Below, one piece after another: positions 33,609 through 47,800 of a DNA stretch of 64,000 bases. The first letter of the stretch is position 1; each line of letters starts with the position of its first letter. Below the pieces are notes generated by a model. That model did no database searches. It worked only from the letters and a program-made list of their open reading frames with translations, and was not told the DNA's origin. The DNA is from Darksidea phi (lineage: Eukaryota; Ascomycota; Dothideomycetes; Pleosporales; Lentitheciaceae): assembly GCA_030770425.1 (NCBI GenBank), contig JASJFT010000011.1, positions 124,001 to 188,000 on the forward strand. Reading direction: 5' to 3'. The position numbers were made by a program, and so were the translations under genes.

Positions 33609-36600
33609 TTACTCATCGCGATAGAACTTCTTAAAGATCAAATGCAAGAACAAGTTAACATTAACCCTAGCCACGCCATCAGCCCCCTGGCCGCCACGTG
33701 CGCCTTTCCCGCTGCCGTCGCCGAAAAGGTTCATGAACTGGTGGTTGTCGAACTGCGCTTGGAGTAGGCCGTCGAGCGGCACCTCAGCGAACGCTCCAGG
33801 GATCATCATGCTGCCCTGAGAGCCCTGGATCTCAAACACACCAATGGTGTTCGAACTAATGGTAATATCGAGACGATCCCATTGACGCTCTGCGTAGCCG
33901 GTCCAGGAAACGAGGATGCCTTTGTCCGCGAGATTGCGAGCCGAGTATTTGAAAGAGCCGAAGCGGTACTCGCGGCCTGAACGCTGAAGTTCGCGCATGT
34001 GGTTGTACTGGCGGGTAAATGGGAGGAGGAATTTCTTCTTGCCACGTTTGTTCTGCAGTGTCACCATTGCCTGTTCGATATAGTCGTTATAGCTCTTGAG
34101 CTGGCTGTCGAGGAAATGCGCTTTGTCGTCTAGCGCAGCCAAGGTAGCCCTCACACCCTCCAATTCCTTTGTCCGCTGTATCCTTCTCCGATGCTTCGTC
34201 CGGATATCAACAGCGATAGCGTTGAGCAGATCCTGGTAGTGGTTGTGCGGAGAGATGCGACCGGCGCGTTGCAATGCGAGTATATTCTCAAGGGCATGGC
34301 GTTTGAGAGAGTGGTAATCGAGGTCGAGAAGGGTAGTGGTGGCCATGTCAGTTGTGTAGGTAGATGCCGCGGAGGAGCGCAGGTTACGGGAGCGGTCTTT
34401 GTGCTGGGCGGCGATTTCCTCACGAATGAGGGCATCCCACCGGTCTTCGTCTTCGGGTGTGACGGGCTTGCACATTATTTCTGTGAGGTTGGCGCCGGTT
34501 TGTATGCGGATAATATAGAGGACGTAGCGCTTCGTCTCCATAAAGAGTGCTTTGACTTCGGCGTCGGGATCTAGAAAAAAGTTAGTGTATACTAGAGTGA
34601 AATTGTGGAGAATACATACCTTCTTGTTCGTGAAATTTGGGGTTGAGAGTCAGCGTAATCTCGGTCGAGCTAACGTGCAGCAGCTCGTTCTCGTTGTTCT
34701 TTGCACTGCCGAGTTCACGAATGACTTCACGGAGAGGATCGTCTTGACTAGGACAAAGCGTAGGGAGATCATCAATGACAAGGTTATGAATGGCGAACAC
34801 ATCGGCGAGCTTGATGTATAGTGTTGGCTTCGTACGGGCGAAGAGGTCATTGAACTCGTCAATCTCGAATTGTGCCTCGGCATCACGGACATTGATCACT
34901 GGAAACATGTTAGCTACGTTAGTGAGCAGATGATACGGAGAGCTTACGGTTAGACCATATGTCCTGCAACCGATCGATAGCTTCTGTGATGTAGCTATTG
35001 AGAGGTTGCAGGTACACGTTCTCTCCGCCAAATAGCCTGCCCGCTGCTACTTGTCCTAGAACTTTGGCAACCTCACCAAGGTTCCTATTCATCAGAGGAG
35101 ACAGGCCACGATCGACTACACCCCAGTGTTGTGGTTGTAGGAGTGCAGGCTGCATGTACGACTTCCACACCCAGTGACCGGCGATCTGGAGCAGCTGCTC
35201 TTGCGCCTCGTAAGGAAACTTCTGTAGCAGCTCCTCAAACATCTGCTGTGCGAGATATCGGATTCCGTAGGGCATTCTGTGCAGAAGTTCCTCGGCAATG
35301 GTGAAGAATTGGTCGGCGATGTCCCGGAGATCTTGGAGGTGGTGGATAAACGTCTCTCTTGTCTCAGGATCTTTGATGGCCTGGTCTCGGGTTACATTGG
35401 GGTCACGTCGGCTCCGTTGACCTGTTGAAAGCTCTTCGTTGTTGATTGATGAGCGGTAGATCTGCATAGGATCGCTCTCGAGGTCCAGATGCTCGTTATC
35501 GATGATGTTCTCCTTGATCAGAGGGCCGAAAAGATCCCTCAAGAACTTGCGGTCTCGCGGAGAACGAACGTAGCTGCCGAAGAGCTTTGTCCAGAAGAAG
35601 TTCCCACGGAGATATTCTTGGAGAGTTGCGCAACCGTCCACCTCCTCCTTCAATGATCTGCCCATGAGCTTCAGCAGGTAGTACTCTTCCCTTCGCTTCT
35701 GAGCTAGGCCAAACAGGCTCATAGTCAGCTGTTCAATGCGCTTGGTATCCTTGTCCGTGCGCCCTTGCTCCCGAAGACGTCTGAAGAATCGGGCCATATA
35801 TTGTGGCTGAGTCTGGAGAATGAAGAAGAGTTCCTGGTAGTGTTCAAGCTTCCTCCGCGAGTTCTTGTTTAGCGCTTTGAGGTCGAAGGGATCTGTTGAT
35901 GAAATGTCCTTGCTACTGAGGAGGGCCCCGACGTGGCCTCCGTAGTGCTTCTGATGTTTCACTACCTCATCTAGGGTAATCTTGTTCTTGACGAGCAGGG
36001 CTATCTTGATATCGAGCTGGTCAATGTATTGTTCCGCAAGCTCATTTTGCCGCACATGCTGCACGACAGTTTTACGCAGACGTTCAAACTCTGAATAGCC
36101 ATTAGAAATCTGACATGTGGAGAGACGCAGAGGCGCGACTTACCAATCTCTTCATCGAAATCGATATCGCTGTCGTTGAGAAGGTGCACGAAGTTCTTGA
36201 CTGTCGACACAGGAGGGTTCTTTCCACTGGTCAGGCTCTTGTAAGCTTCGCCCTGTTGACGCCCCCGAACGAAACTCTGAATCTTGATGACCTTCTCCAT
36301 GTTCTCCTTGTAGTGCTTCTTCTTCTCCGCGAACTTTTGGCGAACCATCATACCACGAGCGAGGGCTTGAAGCTCGATAATAATGTCCTCATGCTCTTCG
36401 ACTTGAGCGAGAATGGAGCCGATGTGCATCCGAAGGTTCATCGCGCGTGCAAGCGCCTGGAGTTGGATGGTTTCGGACTCCTGATTGTTTAGTTCGCATA
36501 GGATATCATACGTCCGTTGCCGCTGCATGTACCCCCGGCATGCTGCTTGAAGATCGAGTATGGTTGGTGTCTGTGCCTGTAGAGCCTTGAGATCAGAGAG

Positions 36601-38877
36601 GTGCCTTTGGCGCGACAAGAACCCGCGCATGTAAGACTGAAGAGAGGTAATAAGAGACTCCTGATCATTCAGCTGCGCGAGAGTATTTGCGACCTCTAAA
36701 CGGAGCTGACCTCCTCTTGCGACAGCCTGCAGATCAGTGATTTGAGTGAGCTCAGCTTGGAGCGCTTCCTGCAATTGACGAAGGGAGTGCCTCAGGCTGT
36801 CACCTCGGATCTTGGATTGGAACTCGAACCAATTGACGTCGGTGCTTACCAGCTTCTCTTGAATATCGGCATTTTGTTTTCTTGCTATCGCACCCCGCGC
36901 TGCAGCCTGCAAAAGTGTGATGATGGATTCGTGCTGGCGAAGGTTTTCTTGGTCGGCGCGCAATGATTGCCGCAGAAGCACAGCTCGAGAAACTGCTTGT
37001 ACTTGGATGAACTGCATCTCGTTCTCCTTCAACTCTGCATATTCCCGATCGACCTTGTGTCGAAGAAGCGCGCCACGGATCATTGATTGAATATGTTGTA
37101 CGGCAGGCTCCGCATCGCGTGTTTGCTCGTATCGTTCACTAACACGGAGTCGTTGTAGAGCACCTCGGATGGCTGCTTGGAACTCTCGGATACCGTTCTC
37201 ATGGCGCTGAATCTTCGATTTGATGTACTGAACTTGAGCTCGAGCCTTGCGTCCCCGGAACAAGTTTTGCACCTTCAGAACCTGTGACTCCTTGTCACGC
37301 CAAAACTCCTCTTCGCCGCGTAACCTTGACCGGATCAAGAAGCCGCGGGCTGCACTTTGAAGTTGGACAGCGAACCGCCGCATGTCTAAGCGGTAGTAGG
37401 CAATCTGTCTAGCCCAGTCACCTCGGATACGTGATTGGAGATCAATAATAAGTTCTTCGTTGTCCCAGAGACTTTGCATCATGTTGCCGAGTCGCATCCT
37501 CAGCATTGCACCCCGAATCTGTGCCTGCAGATCCAAGATGATGGCCTCATTTTCGGAGAGCTCACGATCGATACGTTCTTGTTCAGTTTCTACCGGTTCC
37601 GGCTCTGGCTCAGGTTCGACAGCAAATTTGGCAGACATGCCAGAGAAGTTGGGCATGCTAACCCCAGATTTGTCCAGGCCTTTTTGCATTGTCTCCAGCT
37701 CGTGGTCTTCGAACTGTAGCTTGCCGACGAGGTTGCCGATACGGAAGTCGACCATGCCTTTGCGAAACAGAAGCCATGAGAGGGCATGTATGCAGTAGAT
37801 GACTTTGGGTACGTTTTTCTTCTCATATAGATCGACCAGTTCGAATCGGAAGAGGTCGGGTAGTTCTACATCGGCAAGGAACTTGAAGAAGTGTGCGTAG
37901 TTGTTGGAGTGCCTCCATTGAAGTTTCGCATCCCGGAATATGCGCAGTTGCCGTCCTTCTATCGCCTGCACCACCTCAGCCAGCGTCACTCCGTCCCTTA
38001 GCGCTTCTTCCAGCTCCACTATAGGCGGTATATCCTTGTGGATGATGTCCTCTATCCACTCTTTCGCCTCTCCAATGTGACAAAGATACTCGTATGCCTG
38101 CAGGAACTGCCGTTGCTGGTCCATCCAGTTCCTGCTCGCCCAGCTGGAACCGGTCTTCTTCCCTCGCGCCGAGTTGCTACGCTGCAACCGTCTTCGCCCG
38201 TGCAAACCCACCACCTCTTGTTCTGGCGATTTGATTGTGAAGTCGTCCTCTGATGCTGTCTCGGCGAACTTTGATAGTGTACGAAGATGGCTGGTCGAGG
38301 ACTTGCCAAAACTTTGTAGACTTGGTCGCTCGAGATTAGTCGCAGGGTGGAGACGGGACGAGTGATCGCGGGTGGGCGCACGTATCGAGTCGGAGCGCGA
38401 AATGGCCATGGACAGCGGGCGCGGTTTAGCGGGCGGCGAGACGGAACCATCGTATGCGTTATAGTGGATAGATTCGACGCTCTGAGACCTTGTATGTGTG
38501 TGTTGTGGGCTGCTTGTCGGACGAACAGGTTTTTCGGGTACGGGCGAACTCTGCGGCACCGATGATAGGGGACGCAGATTCTTGCGCATACTGGCATAGG
38601 CAGTACCTGGTTCCGTGTCTTCAGAGCCAAAGTAACTCTCTGTGCGCGGGTGTGTAAGTGTCGTAGCCTCACTCAGCCCACGGCGATGCCCCGATGTCAC
38701 CGGCGGGTAGCCGTTTGAGGCACTACTGGACAGTGTGCTTGATCGGCTGGGAGTGTGGCGCCCTGCCTCGCTGGAAACTGTAGAGGAGCCATTGGAGGCA
38801 GTGGAATACTGGCGTAGCGGCGAGGGCGAAGTCGCTGTATGGCCCAATCGGGTTCGCGGGGCATGAGAGTAGCTCAT
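33609..38877 (-). CDS. IQGAP-type RasGAP scaffold protein (Rng2/Iqg1-like)
   Basis: Cytokinetic scaffold that links actin, calmodulin-like light chains and small GTPases at the contractile ring and septum. Exons 38877-36144, 36090-34948, 34898-34620 and 34570-33609 give 1,705 residues, a usual length for ascomycete IQGAPs. In order there are a Ser-rich disordered N-terminus (about 1-240), a calponin-homology domain (about 250-375, ending IHALSWLLFRKG), and about fifteen IQ-like repeats of the form LQAxxRGxxxR (about 440-890). A RasGAP-related domain (about 990-1290) and a RasGAP_C domain (about 1480-1650) follow. The three introns are 53, 49 and 49 bp and each restores the frame. The ATG at 38877 is the first in frame after upstream stops. 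The gene shares a 0.9-kb intergenic space with the divergent IMP dehydrogenase gene. A WW domain is not seen. Confidence 0.95.
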
Positions 38878-39783
38878 GTCGTTCGCATAGGTCGACAGCA
38901 GATCTCAAGCGTGGCTCGGCGAGGCATGCGTCGTACAGCGTGGTGGATCGAATGTGTTCGTCGTGGTTGAGGGATGTTCAAGAGGCCGTTCTGACGACCA
39001 AGATATCACAAAGTCGGGATGGAGGCGCCTGCCCGCGAAACGTGCATGAGCCCCAACGGACTCGCAAAGGATGCGTCTAAAGGGTCAATCGACCGGGCCA
39101 GCAGCTCGCACCGCAGCCGGAGAAAGTAATGAGGAATGTGGGTTGGAATAGTGGACGGGAGTCGCGGCGTGGAAGCTGGAATGGGATGCTTCGGCTATTG
39201 ACGAAGTTCTTGTTTACTGCGACCGGGATGTGGCGCCCACGCGAGTCGGTTGCCATTAACAACGCCCGAGCGATCTCCCCGCCCACGCCCACCACCCATG
39301 TCCTCCGATTCACGTCACACGTCGACTCAGCGCGCCTAGGGAGACCCGCGGCAGCTGTGACGTGGAAATCATTCGTCGAGGGCCTGCTGCGTCTGAAGTT
39401 CCTTGCTCTCCCAAATGAAGGCCACGAGCTAAAGTAGGGAAAGGGCCGGTACAAGTACAGGCAACAAAGGAGCAATTCCTGAAGTACGCGCACCGTCCAG
39501 CACATGGACGACAGGAGACCATCGTCCATGGCAATGATTTCGATGGACTAAAGACCAGGCTATGAAGTCGGCAAAGCTTCCCTCGTATCCTTACCCACGA
39601 TACAAAACGCGCTAGCACGTTTGTCACGTGAAATACCGCACGGGCCGCCACTTCCCCACACACAAAATCTTTCGCGTTCGTTCGACGTTTTTGCTCTTGG
39701 GAAAAGCCCTCGCTTTTGCCCGGCCATAGTTCCACAGAACTACGGTCTATCTCCTTCAGCCAGCCCATCATTTCTCTTCCACT
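38878..39783. promoter_or_regulatory. divergent intergenic region between IQGAP and IMP dehydrogenase genes
   Basis: About 0.9 kb separates two head-to-head housekeeping-type genes, so it must contain both promoters. I see no gene in it; the open frames here (39077-39771 on either strand) carry no motif. Just before the IMP dehydrogenase ATG the sequence is rich in C and T, as in many fungal leaders. Confidence 0.6.
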
Positions 39784-41712
39784 ATGCCTATCGTTAACGG
39801 CGACGCTATGCCCAACTTTTCTCAGAACGCCCTAGATTTCTCCAAAGCGCTCGAAGTGCTTAGAGACGAGTACCCCGAGCGCGATGGAATCGACGTCAAG
39901 ACCCTGATCGATTCTGCCAAGAACGGCGGACTGACATACAATGACTTCCTTATGCTTCCTGGCTACATTGGTAAGTGCTGCAGGAGGTATTGCTCCTTTA
40001 CGGCTACTAGGATGCGCAGTCCACGGGACGAGAGCGAAATTGCTGGTGGTGTATTCGACAATGTAGCACACTTTGCTAACGTGCCTAGGGTTCCCGGCCT
40101 CTGAAGTCACTCTCGACACCCCCGTCACCAAGCGCATCACCCTCAAGACACCCTTCGTCTCCTCGCCCATGGACACTGTGACGGAACATAACATGGCCAT
40201 TCACATTGCACTCCTAGGCGGCTTGGGCATAATCCACCATAACTGTTCCATTGATGAGCAAGCCGAGATGGTGCGCAAGGTGAAGCGCTTCGAGAATGGC
40301 TTCATCCTCGATCCCGTTGTCATCTCACCCAAGACTACCGTTGCGGAGGCGAAGGCGCTCAAGGACAAGTGGGGTTTCGGCGGTTTCCCAGTCACAGGTC
40401 AGTGCTCCTCTATCCTATAATCTGGACTTTAAGGTGATGAGCATTTTTCATTTTAACTTTCGTTCATCCGCAACGATTCCGTCGTTCTGTGGAAACATTC
40501 CTGTCTGAGCAAAAATCTGTCGAGAACACTGCGATATGTGGCGCAATTCGGACGCTGACAAAACGCACAGAGGACGGCACCCTAAGGTCGAAGCTTGTGG
40601 GCATCATCACTCCTCGTGATGTTCAGTTCCATGATAATCTGGACGACCCAGTCACTGCCGTCATGTCTACCGACTTGGTTACTGCCCGTCAGGGCATTGA
40701 CTTGAAGGAGGCTAACGACATCCTCAGCAAGTCTAAGAAGGGCAAGCTTCCAATTGTGGACGAGCATTTTAACCTGATTGCGCTCCTGTCGCGTTCCGAT
40801 TTGATGAAGAATATGCACTACCCACTCGCCTCGAAGCTGCCTCACTCCAAGCAGCTCATTTCTGCTGCCGCCATTGGCACTCGTCCAGAGGACAAGATCC
40901 GTCTGCAGAAGCTCGTAGATGCTGGTCTTGATATCGTCGTTCTCGACAGTAGTCAAGGCAACAGCATATACCAGATCGAGATGATCAAATACATAAAAGA
41001 GAAGTATCCAGGTCTCGACGTAATTGGTGGAAACGTCGTCACTCGCGATCAGGCTGCTGCATTGATTGCGGCCGGTGTCGATGGTCTCCGTATCGGTATG
41101 GGCAGCGGAAGCGCCTGCATTACCCAGGAAGTCATGGCTGTTGGCCGGCCGCAGGCTACATCTGTCTACAATGTCACTTCTTTCGCCAAGCGATTTGGCG
41201 TACCCTGCATTGCAGACGGTGGCATTCAGAATGTTGGTCACATCGTCAAGGGTCTTGCTCTCGGCGCCTCAACCGTCATGATGGGTGGTCTTCTTGCTGG
41301 AACAACTGAATCACCTGGCGAGTACTATGTCAGCCACGACGGCCAGCTCGTCAAGGCCTACCGTGGAATGGGTAGTATTGATGCTATGGAGGACAAGAAG
41401 GCCGGAGCTGGCAGCAAAAACGCCAAGGCCAGCAACGCTGGTACTGCGCGCTACTTCTCTGAGGGCGACCGCGTTCTGGTTGCGCAAGGTGTATCTGGTT
41501 CTGTGCGCGACCGCGGCTCCATCACTAAATTTGTCCCATACCTCATGGCAGGTGTTCAGCACTCTCTTCAGGACATTGGCGTTAAGAGCCTGCGAGAGCT
41601 TCAGCAGGGTGTTGTCGAAGGCACAGTCAGGTTCGAGCTTAGGACCGCCAGTGCTCAGGCTGAAGGTAACGTCCATGGCCTGCACAGTTTCGACAAGAAG
41701 CTTTACTCGTGA
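39784..41712 (+). CDS. inosine-5'-monophosphate dehydrogenase
   Basis: Catalyses the NAD-dependent oxidation of IMP to XMP, the committed step of guanine nucleotide synthesis, in the cytosol. Exons 39784-39970, 40089-40397 and 40571-41712 give 545 residues, the normal fungal length. The N-terminal barrel half ([31 protein letters not shown]) is followed by two CBS repeats (about residues 115-240). The catalytic loop is [11 protein letters not shown] with the active-site Cys about residue 348. The ADGGI segment, the [14 protein letters not shown] phosphate-binding region, the YRGMGS flap start and the C-terminal [17 protein letters not shown] block are all intact. The second intron (173 bp) is longer than its neighbours. 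Both introns are phase 1 and restore well-known family sequence. It is divergent from the IQGAP gene. Confidence 0.96.
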
Positions 41713-42008
41713 ATCTACTGACACGCATGCATTTGGACTGGCGTTTGGCGGAGGTTGAATTTCTCTTTTCACATTGAGGTGACTGATGGTTTGGGATTAT
41801 ATAGGCACAAAAGCAATGATACCATGATGCTGATATGCACCTAAACAACTGTCCAAGTCTTGCGCTCAGTGGCCCGAAAAGGTAGTCGTCACATCCTTAG
41901 GCGACCTTTTGACTCTGGCAGGATGAGCTCAGCCAACCTCGGCATCTCTAAGCTCCCCGCCAACGCCAGTTTTGTTAACCCTCACCATGGCGCGCCCACC
42001 GAGCCTTC

Positions 42009-43442
42009 ATGTGCCGGCATACTATGCTGCTTCCGAGTCGCTTCCGCCCCCTTCTCCTGGCTGAATCGACACCACTGAAGCTTTCTATTACACGCAATCG
42101 CTTTTGTGCAACTCCTCCGATCCCTGCCTACGGCATAGCGACGCGCAAACAACTTCATAGTGGAGCATCGCGCATTGCAGTTCAGGCATCACTAGAGAGG
42201 AACAGTTCAATTCAACTGACGAAAATTTCTACACCAGCAGACCGCCAGCAGCCCAAGAAGCCGCCCAAGACAGCAGCGGTTCCGCAACCCAGCTCAAGGT
42301 ACATTTCCTTTCCATACGCCAACGATCACCTTCAATAATCCCCCAGGCGTAAACTGATAGATGATAGTGTTCTCCTCATATCCCCCGCGAATCAAATCCT
42401 CCTCCTCCACCGCGTTCGCACAAGCTCCTCCTTCGCCTCCGCCCATGTCTTCCCAGGGGGCGCCCTCAGTCCCGAACACGATGGCCCCGTACCCGATGTA
42501 GATGACCCGGGAAGGCACCAAGATGGGCCTGCTTACAGAATGGCCGCGGTACGGGAGACATTTGAGGAGTGTGGTATACTGCTCGCAAAGTCAAGGAAGA
42601 CGGGCAAACTGTTTACGGAGATAAGCGACGAGGAAAGGGAAGAAGGCAGAAAAGCCGTGCATAGCGGGAAAGTCAAGTTTGGAGAGCTACTTAAGAAGTG
42701 GAATGCGGAGCCTGATATGGAGAGCTTGGTGCCCTTTACAAGGTGGGTTACGCCGCCAAATGTGCCGAAGAGATTTAGTACGCAGATGTATCTGTATTTC
42801 CTTCCGCTTGGATCTACAACTCCAACCAAGCACGCTTCTTTCTCCGCATCCTCGTCGAATACGCCAGCAAGTTCTGGCTTAGAAGAAGAGGGAGGCGATG
42901 AGATTGTCATACCGAACCCCACCCACGACGGCGGCATCGAGCATACTGCTGCGAGGTTTCTGCCGCCGAACAAATGGATCAGCCTTGCACGACAGAACCG
43001 CATAATTCTCTTCCCGCCTCAATTCTTCCTCACACTGCTTCTAGCTCCCTACCTTTCATCAACCGTGACCTCGCCATCATCACCGCTCCCTTCCACTGCC
43101 GAACTCCAAGCCGAACGCGAGCGCTTCTTCGCCTTCCTCCGCAAACCTCGCATGTACGAAGGCAAGCCCGAAGTCTCCTTTGCTGAAGCGTGCATCTCTC
43201 CCACTGTCCTTGGTAAAGGCGAGTATGGACAGAACGATCAAGATGGTGTTGGACGGGGCGTGGGGAAGGATACTGCTGTGCTTGCGCTGGATATGCCTGG
43301 GAAGGAGGTTGAGGCGCACGGGCATGGTAGGAGGGGAATTAGGGAGTGGATTGTTACTACGAAATTCAAGCGAGAGGGGCCGAGGGACGTGGATGTTCGG
43401 AGGAGGGAGGATGTCCTTGGGAAGAGTGTGGGGAAGCTATAA
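42009..43442 (+). CDS. NUDIX hydrolase, probably mitochondrial (NUDT19-like)
   Basis: Pyrophosphohydrolase of nucleoside-diphosphate-linked substrates, possibly CoA-type as in the NUDT19 branch. Exons 42009-42298 and 42347-43442 give 461 residues. An in-frame ATG at 42024 is an alternative start. The N-terminus is rich in Arg, Ser and Leu without acids (LLPSRFRPLLLAESTPLK), as in a mitochondrial presequence. The catalytic NUDIX box is spread out as in this branch: VFPGGALSPEHDGP, a loop, then AAVRETFEECGILL carrying the REXXEE-type metal ligands. A long C-terminal half (WVTPPNVPKRFSTQMYLYFLP, then PNKWISLARQNRIILFPPQFFL) matches the larger NUDT19-like proteins. The 48-bp phase-2 intron is supported by continuity of SSVLLI-type strand sequence after it. 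The substrate is not proven. Confidence 0.87.
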
Positions 43443-44874
43443 CCTTGATATGAAGATCACGTTAGACATGAATCGGGAAATAGAGTCTTTAGACGCGGGT
43501 AGAGTCCCATTGATCCACATGGCTTTCTCTCCCACTAGTCTCCCGTACGATACACAACCACTCTGCATTACGTCATCCACCCTTTGATCTCTATAACAGC
43601 TCCTCCAAACATGACACTTCTTCCTTACACATCTACACCTACTTTCCCGCAGCAAATTAAAACCATGCGAACACGCTAACATGGCTTCGGAGCACTGAAA
43701 AACACGCAGCGCATATCATATGTCCGGTCTGCTCGACAAAAAGCACTGCCATTCCTCATGGACTGGCTTTTTCTAACTGACTCGAAAGTGCTCGAACATG
43801 TTCTAGATTGGTTACATGGAGGGTTGGGGCGGGATTTAACCATATCTCCTTGACATGTGTACTATTCGAAAGCAAGACCAGCTAACTGCATGGGGGAAGC
43901 ACTCGCTTGGTTCGAAAGGATATTTCCGGCACTGAAACGCATAAGCGACACACTAACGTGCTGTCGTTTTGTTTGCTTCTTTTAAAGCATTGTAAGCCGA
44001 GGTTCTTAGACTTTTTTGCAAAATCAACGCGCGGACGGGGAAATGTGTGCGTGGTACGAAACCGCAGGGAGCCTCACACATGTCTGTGTGAAAGCACTGC
44101 ACGCTTGTAGCATGACTGTTATTTCCAACTTGACCAACAAAAATCTTCTGGGAGCCACATGGCACTACAATAGATAAACCCCAATATGCCCATGCGAACG
44201 CGACGGTGCAGGTTTAGGTATGCAGGCAATGGAGACGAATGTTGTGCACCAAATCCCTCTCGTTGCACTGAACTATGTATCTTCTGTGCGCTAGGTCTTG
44301 GTCTTGTTTAAAACACTTGCTTGCAGGTGTTGGTTTGCGAGTGCGACATACCTCATTATGCTAGATGGCTGTTGCTGAGCTTGCATGTTGATTTTGTGGG
44401 CTTGGAAGGGGTAGAGTCGGTTTTTGACATTTGGAAGTTCGGTTGGGGTGTTGTGTGGGTGTCGGGAAAGGGGTAGTGATGTTCATGCGAGAGTGTAGAT
44501 GGTGGATGGTTGCTCGCGTCATTTTTCGTTGATCTCCATTCATTCGGATTTTGACAATGGCAATCTCTTTTGTAGAGATGCGCATAAATATAACAGGAGT
44601 TGTATGATAGGTATAGTACACCTTAAATGTCTGCTAAGTAAACCTTTTCGGCTAATAAAAAGTCCTGTACACATCAACGCGTCTTTGCCACTAGAGGTCG
44701 CAAACTGCTTTTGAAAAGCTAAAACTCCATGACCCGCGCTAGTCTGCTTGGTCCTACTCGTATCGTATGTCCGCTTAACGTCCAACACATATCTAAAACG
44801 TCATCCTCTGGACTGAGTCGGTTTCATTGTTGATATTGCTGTGCATCTTCTGTCAGCCGGGGAAAAAACAGAAA
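43443..44874. other. intergenic region left of the polyketide cluster
   Basis: These 1.4 kb hold the convergent 3' flanks of the NUDIX gene and the PKS gene. No gene is supported; the open frames (43907-44110, 44361-44621, 44499-44788) have no motif. It marks the apparent left border of the secondary-metabolite cluster. Confidence 0.5.
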
Positions 44875-47800
44875 CTACAATCCCTCTCCAGACACTACAG
44901 GCTCAACACAATCTCCTAGAACCGAGTCGGCCAGATCCGACATACTCGTTTTGGGGTCCAGTAATTTCAAGAACGGAACGTGACACTTGTACATCGTGAT
45001 GAACCAGTTCCTTAGTTCGGCTGCGACTAAACTGTCTATGCCATAAGCGACTACGCTCAACGACGGGTCGATGGCGTCTGCTGGCATGAACAATATATCC
45101 GCCACACGGTGCACGATGGATGTCAGGACGATGCCTTTTGCTTTATCAGCCTCGCCTTCCCGCAACAAGCCGTCCAGTGCAACCATTGAGGTGTCCGTCT
45201 CTAATTTTGTAGAGTGAGTGCCCGCAGTGCTTGGGTTGTTCGAGCTCGAAGCAAGGTTTTCCATCTCGCGAAGAACGTGAGAGAAGCGTGCATCGTAATG
45301 CCAACGGGGCTGTGTTGCGATGCCCACATTCCTGTTTTGGAGCTGTTTTTTGAGCAACAGCGCGGGCTCAAGCGAAGCGACTATATGCGCTGTGGCCAAA
45401 GAGTCAAAGTCGTCTCTCTTCGCACTCGGATCGGGTAAGAAGGCAGCCTCTAGCAATTCTAGGAACTCATATTCTCTCGTTCCATACAAATCATTGCGGC
45501 TCATGGAGTTTTGGACGTCGACTCTGCGGCCGAGTTCGCCGACCTCGTGGATTAGCCCAAAAGCGATGGTTGTGGCTGGGAGCCCAAGTCTGCGACGGTA
45601 CCGGGCGAAGTAGTCTTGGAAGCTGTTCGCAGCGCAATAGGCAGCTTGAGTCGGCTGCGCAATCTGCGTCGACACCGAACTAGTCATGACGAAGAAGTCC
45701 AGGGGTAGCTTGAGATCAGTAGTAGCGTCATGCAGGTTAAGCGTTCCTTGTACCTTGGCCGCGAGCCCGCGCTCCCATTCATCGAATGAGAGATTGCTGA
45801 ATAACTTATCCTATTCACTCTGTTAGTGGTCGTTTCTTGACAGAGTAGGCGTCTTACATATAGTGCCATTGCTGCATGAATGACCCCTTTGACCGTTCTT
45901 TGGCGCGCGACTTCTGTGATTGTGCACTTCACCTCTTCGTAGACGGTGATGTCGCACGCAGTCAGCTCCATATCTAAGCCCTGGGAACGCGTAGTTTGCA
46001 GGAATGCAAGCGCCTCAGGGGTGGTCTCCGTCTTCCTAGAGAGTGCCGTGAAATGCCTAGCTCCATGTTCAGCCATCCAGAGGATTAAGCTTCTTCCTAA
46101 ACCTCCCAGCCCCCCTGCCACGATGTACACAGCGTTAGGGTCGAAGGCCGCTGAAGGAGGGGTAACAGCCATCTACCTATTGTCAGAGACGTGTCTGAAC
46201 ACACAAGAAGACTTACTCGGATCAGTGACTCAGCATTTTTATATGTCACAACAATTTTCCCAATATGTTTTCCTTCTGACATTTTGAGCAACGCTTCGCC
46301 TAGCTGACTTACGTCGAACTCGGTGACCGGAGAGATAGGTCGTATGGTGTTGGCTTGCGCAAGATTATCAACTTCTCCCATCAGTTCTGAAAGAGTCGAT
46401 GCATCTAACCGGCCGAGATCAAAAGAAGAAAAGGTCGCGTTGCGGTTGAACGGCTCCAAGGGAATGCTACCATGAGCATGGATATCGACGCGGCCAACAT
46501 CGATAAATCGACCCTGTGGAGCTATGGAACTCCAGGTCGCATCCATGATTAGCCCCGATGACGTGTTTAGGATGACATCAAACCCTTTTCCGCCGGTGGC
46601 CTGTAGAAGCTGCTGGACGCCGGGGACCTCCCTCGAGCCAAAGATGTGATTTGATGGAATCTGAAATACTTCACGAAGATGCGATCGTTTTTGTTCAGAC
46701 CCTGCTGTTGCGAATATGTTGGCGCCAATCAGCTGTGCTACTTGCACAGCAGCGATACCTAGGCCGCCCGTCGCGGATTGGATCAAGACGGACTGGCTCC
46801 GCTGAAGGCGAGCAATGTGCCTCAGCGCATACAATGCGGATGCGAATACGACAGGCATGGTCGCGATGTCCACAAAAGATGCTCCTTGCGGCATTTTTCG
46901 CGCGAAACTAGCCGGAAGGCGGACATAGTTTCCAAAGTGAGCGAACGCAAAACCATACACATTGTCACCAACGCTGAAGCTGCTCACATTGCTTCCAACC
47001 TGCGTCACCACGCCTGAAAACTCGGTGCTGGAATTGTTGAGATCGAACCGACCGGTCGCCACTGCTACATCCTTCCAGTTCAACCCTATAGCTTCCGTTT
47101 TCGCGACGATGTAGTCTTCTGGAAGAGGCCTAAGGAAGCTCCGATCTTCTTTGAAATAGGCTGACAACAAGATGCCCGGTTTCTCATACGCCACCTTGAA
47201 AGCCTTTTGCTCCCTGAGTGGCAGAGTTCTGATAGAGCTGTCTGCGGTTCGTGATAACTGGAAAGTATCGTTGCGGCCATGGTCAGGAAGCAGTCTGCTG
47301 ATGTGAATGCAACGGTCTTTCCAGACGAACTCCCGATCGAATATTTCGTTAGGCTGCGTGTTTTGAAGTCTAGATTCGAGACTCAACAATTGGTTGATCA
47401 GAGCAAGGTCGAGATTGTCCGTCTTCTCCTGTACATCGACTACTGCATAACGTAGATGAGGGTTCTCCGCCGAGATGACTCTGACCATCCCCCATACAAT
47501 GGCCCCGCTGGGATCGACACCGCTGGTAGTATCTGCATCTGTGACCCAGACTATCGATCGGCTTTGTTGGACGAGTTGTTTAGCTGAGGCAAACCATGCG
47601 TCACTTCCTGAACGCACGAGTGCTTCGGTTTCGAGAAACCATATCACTCGACAATTTCTTGGTAATGATTCACATGTCTGCGTTACTTGTACACCGTGCT
47701 GTCTGGCTTTCGATGCAAGCAGGCTCGCGAGATTCTGATGACTAGGTGCATGTATCAACCATAGAGAATCTTTGTGTATGCTCGAAAGTAATGGAGGTTT

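Noticed and set aside
41101..41130. IMP dehydrogenase catalytic loop with Ala before the active Cys (GSGSAC instead of GSGSIC) as a possible drug-resistance signature
   Set aside because: As far as I recall this Ala is common in filamentous ascomycete enzymes, and nothing in the surroundings suggests a mycophenolate-type cluster.
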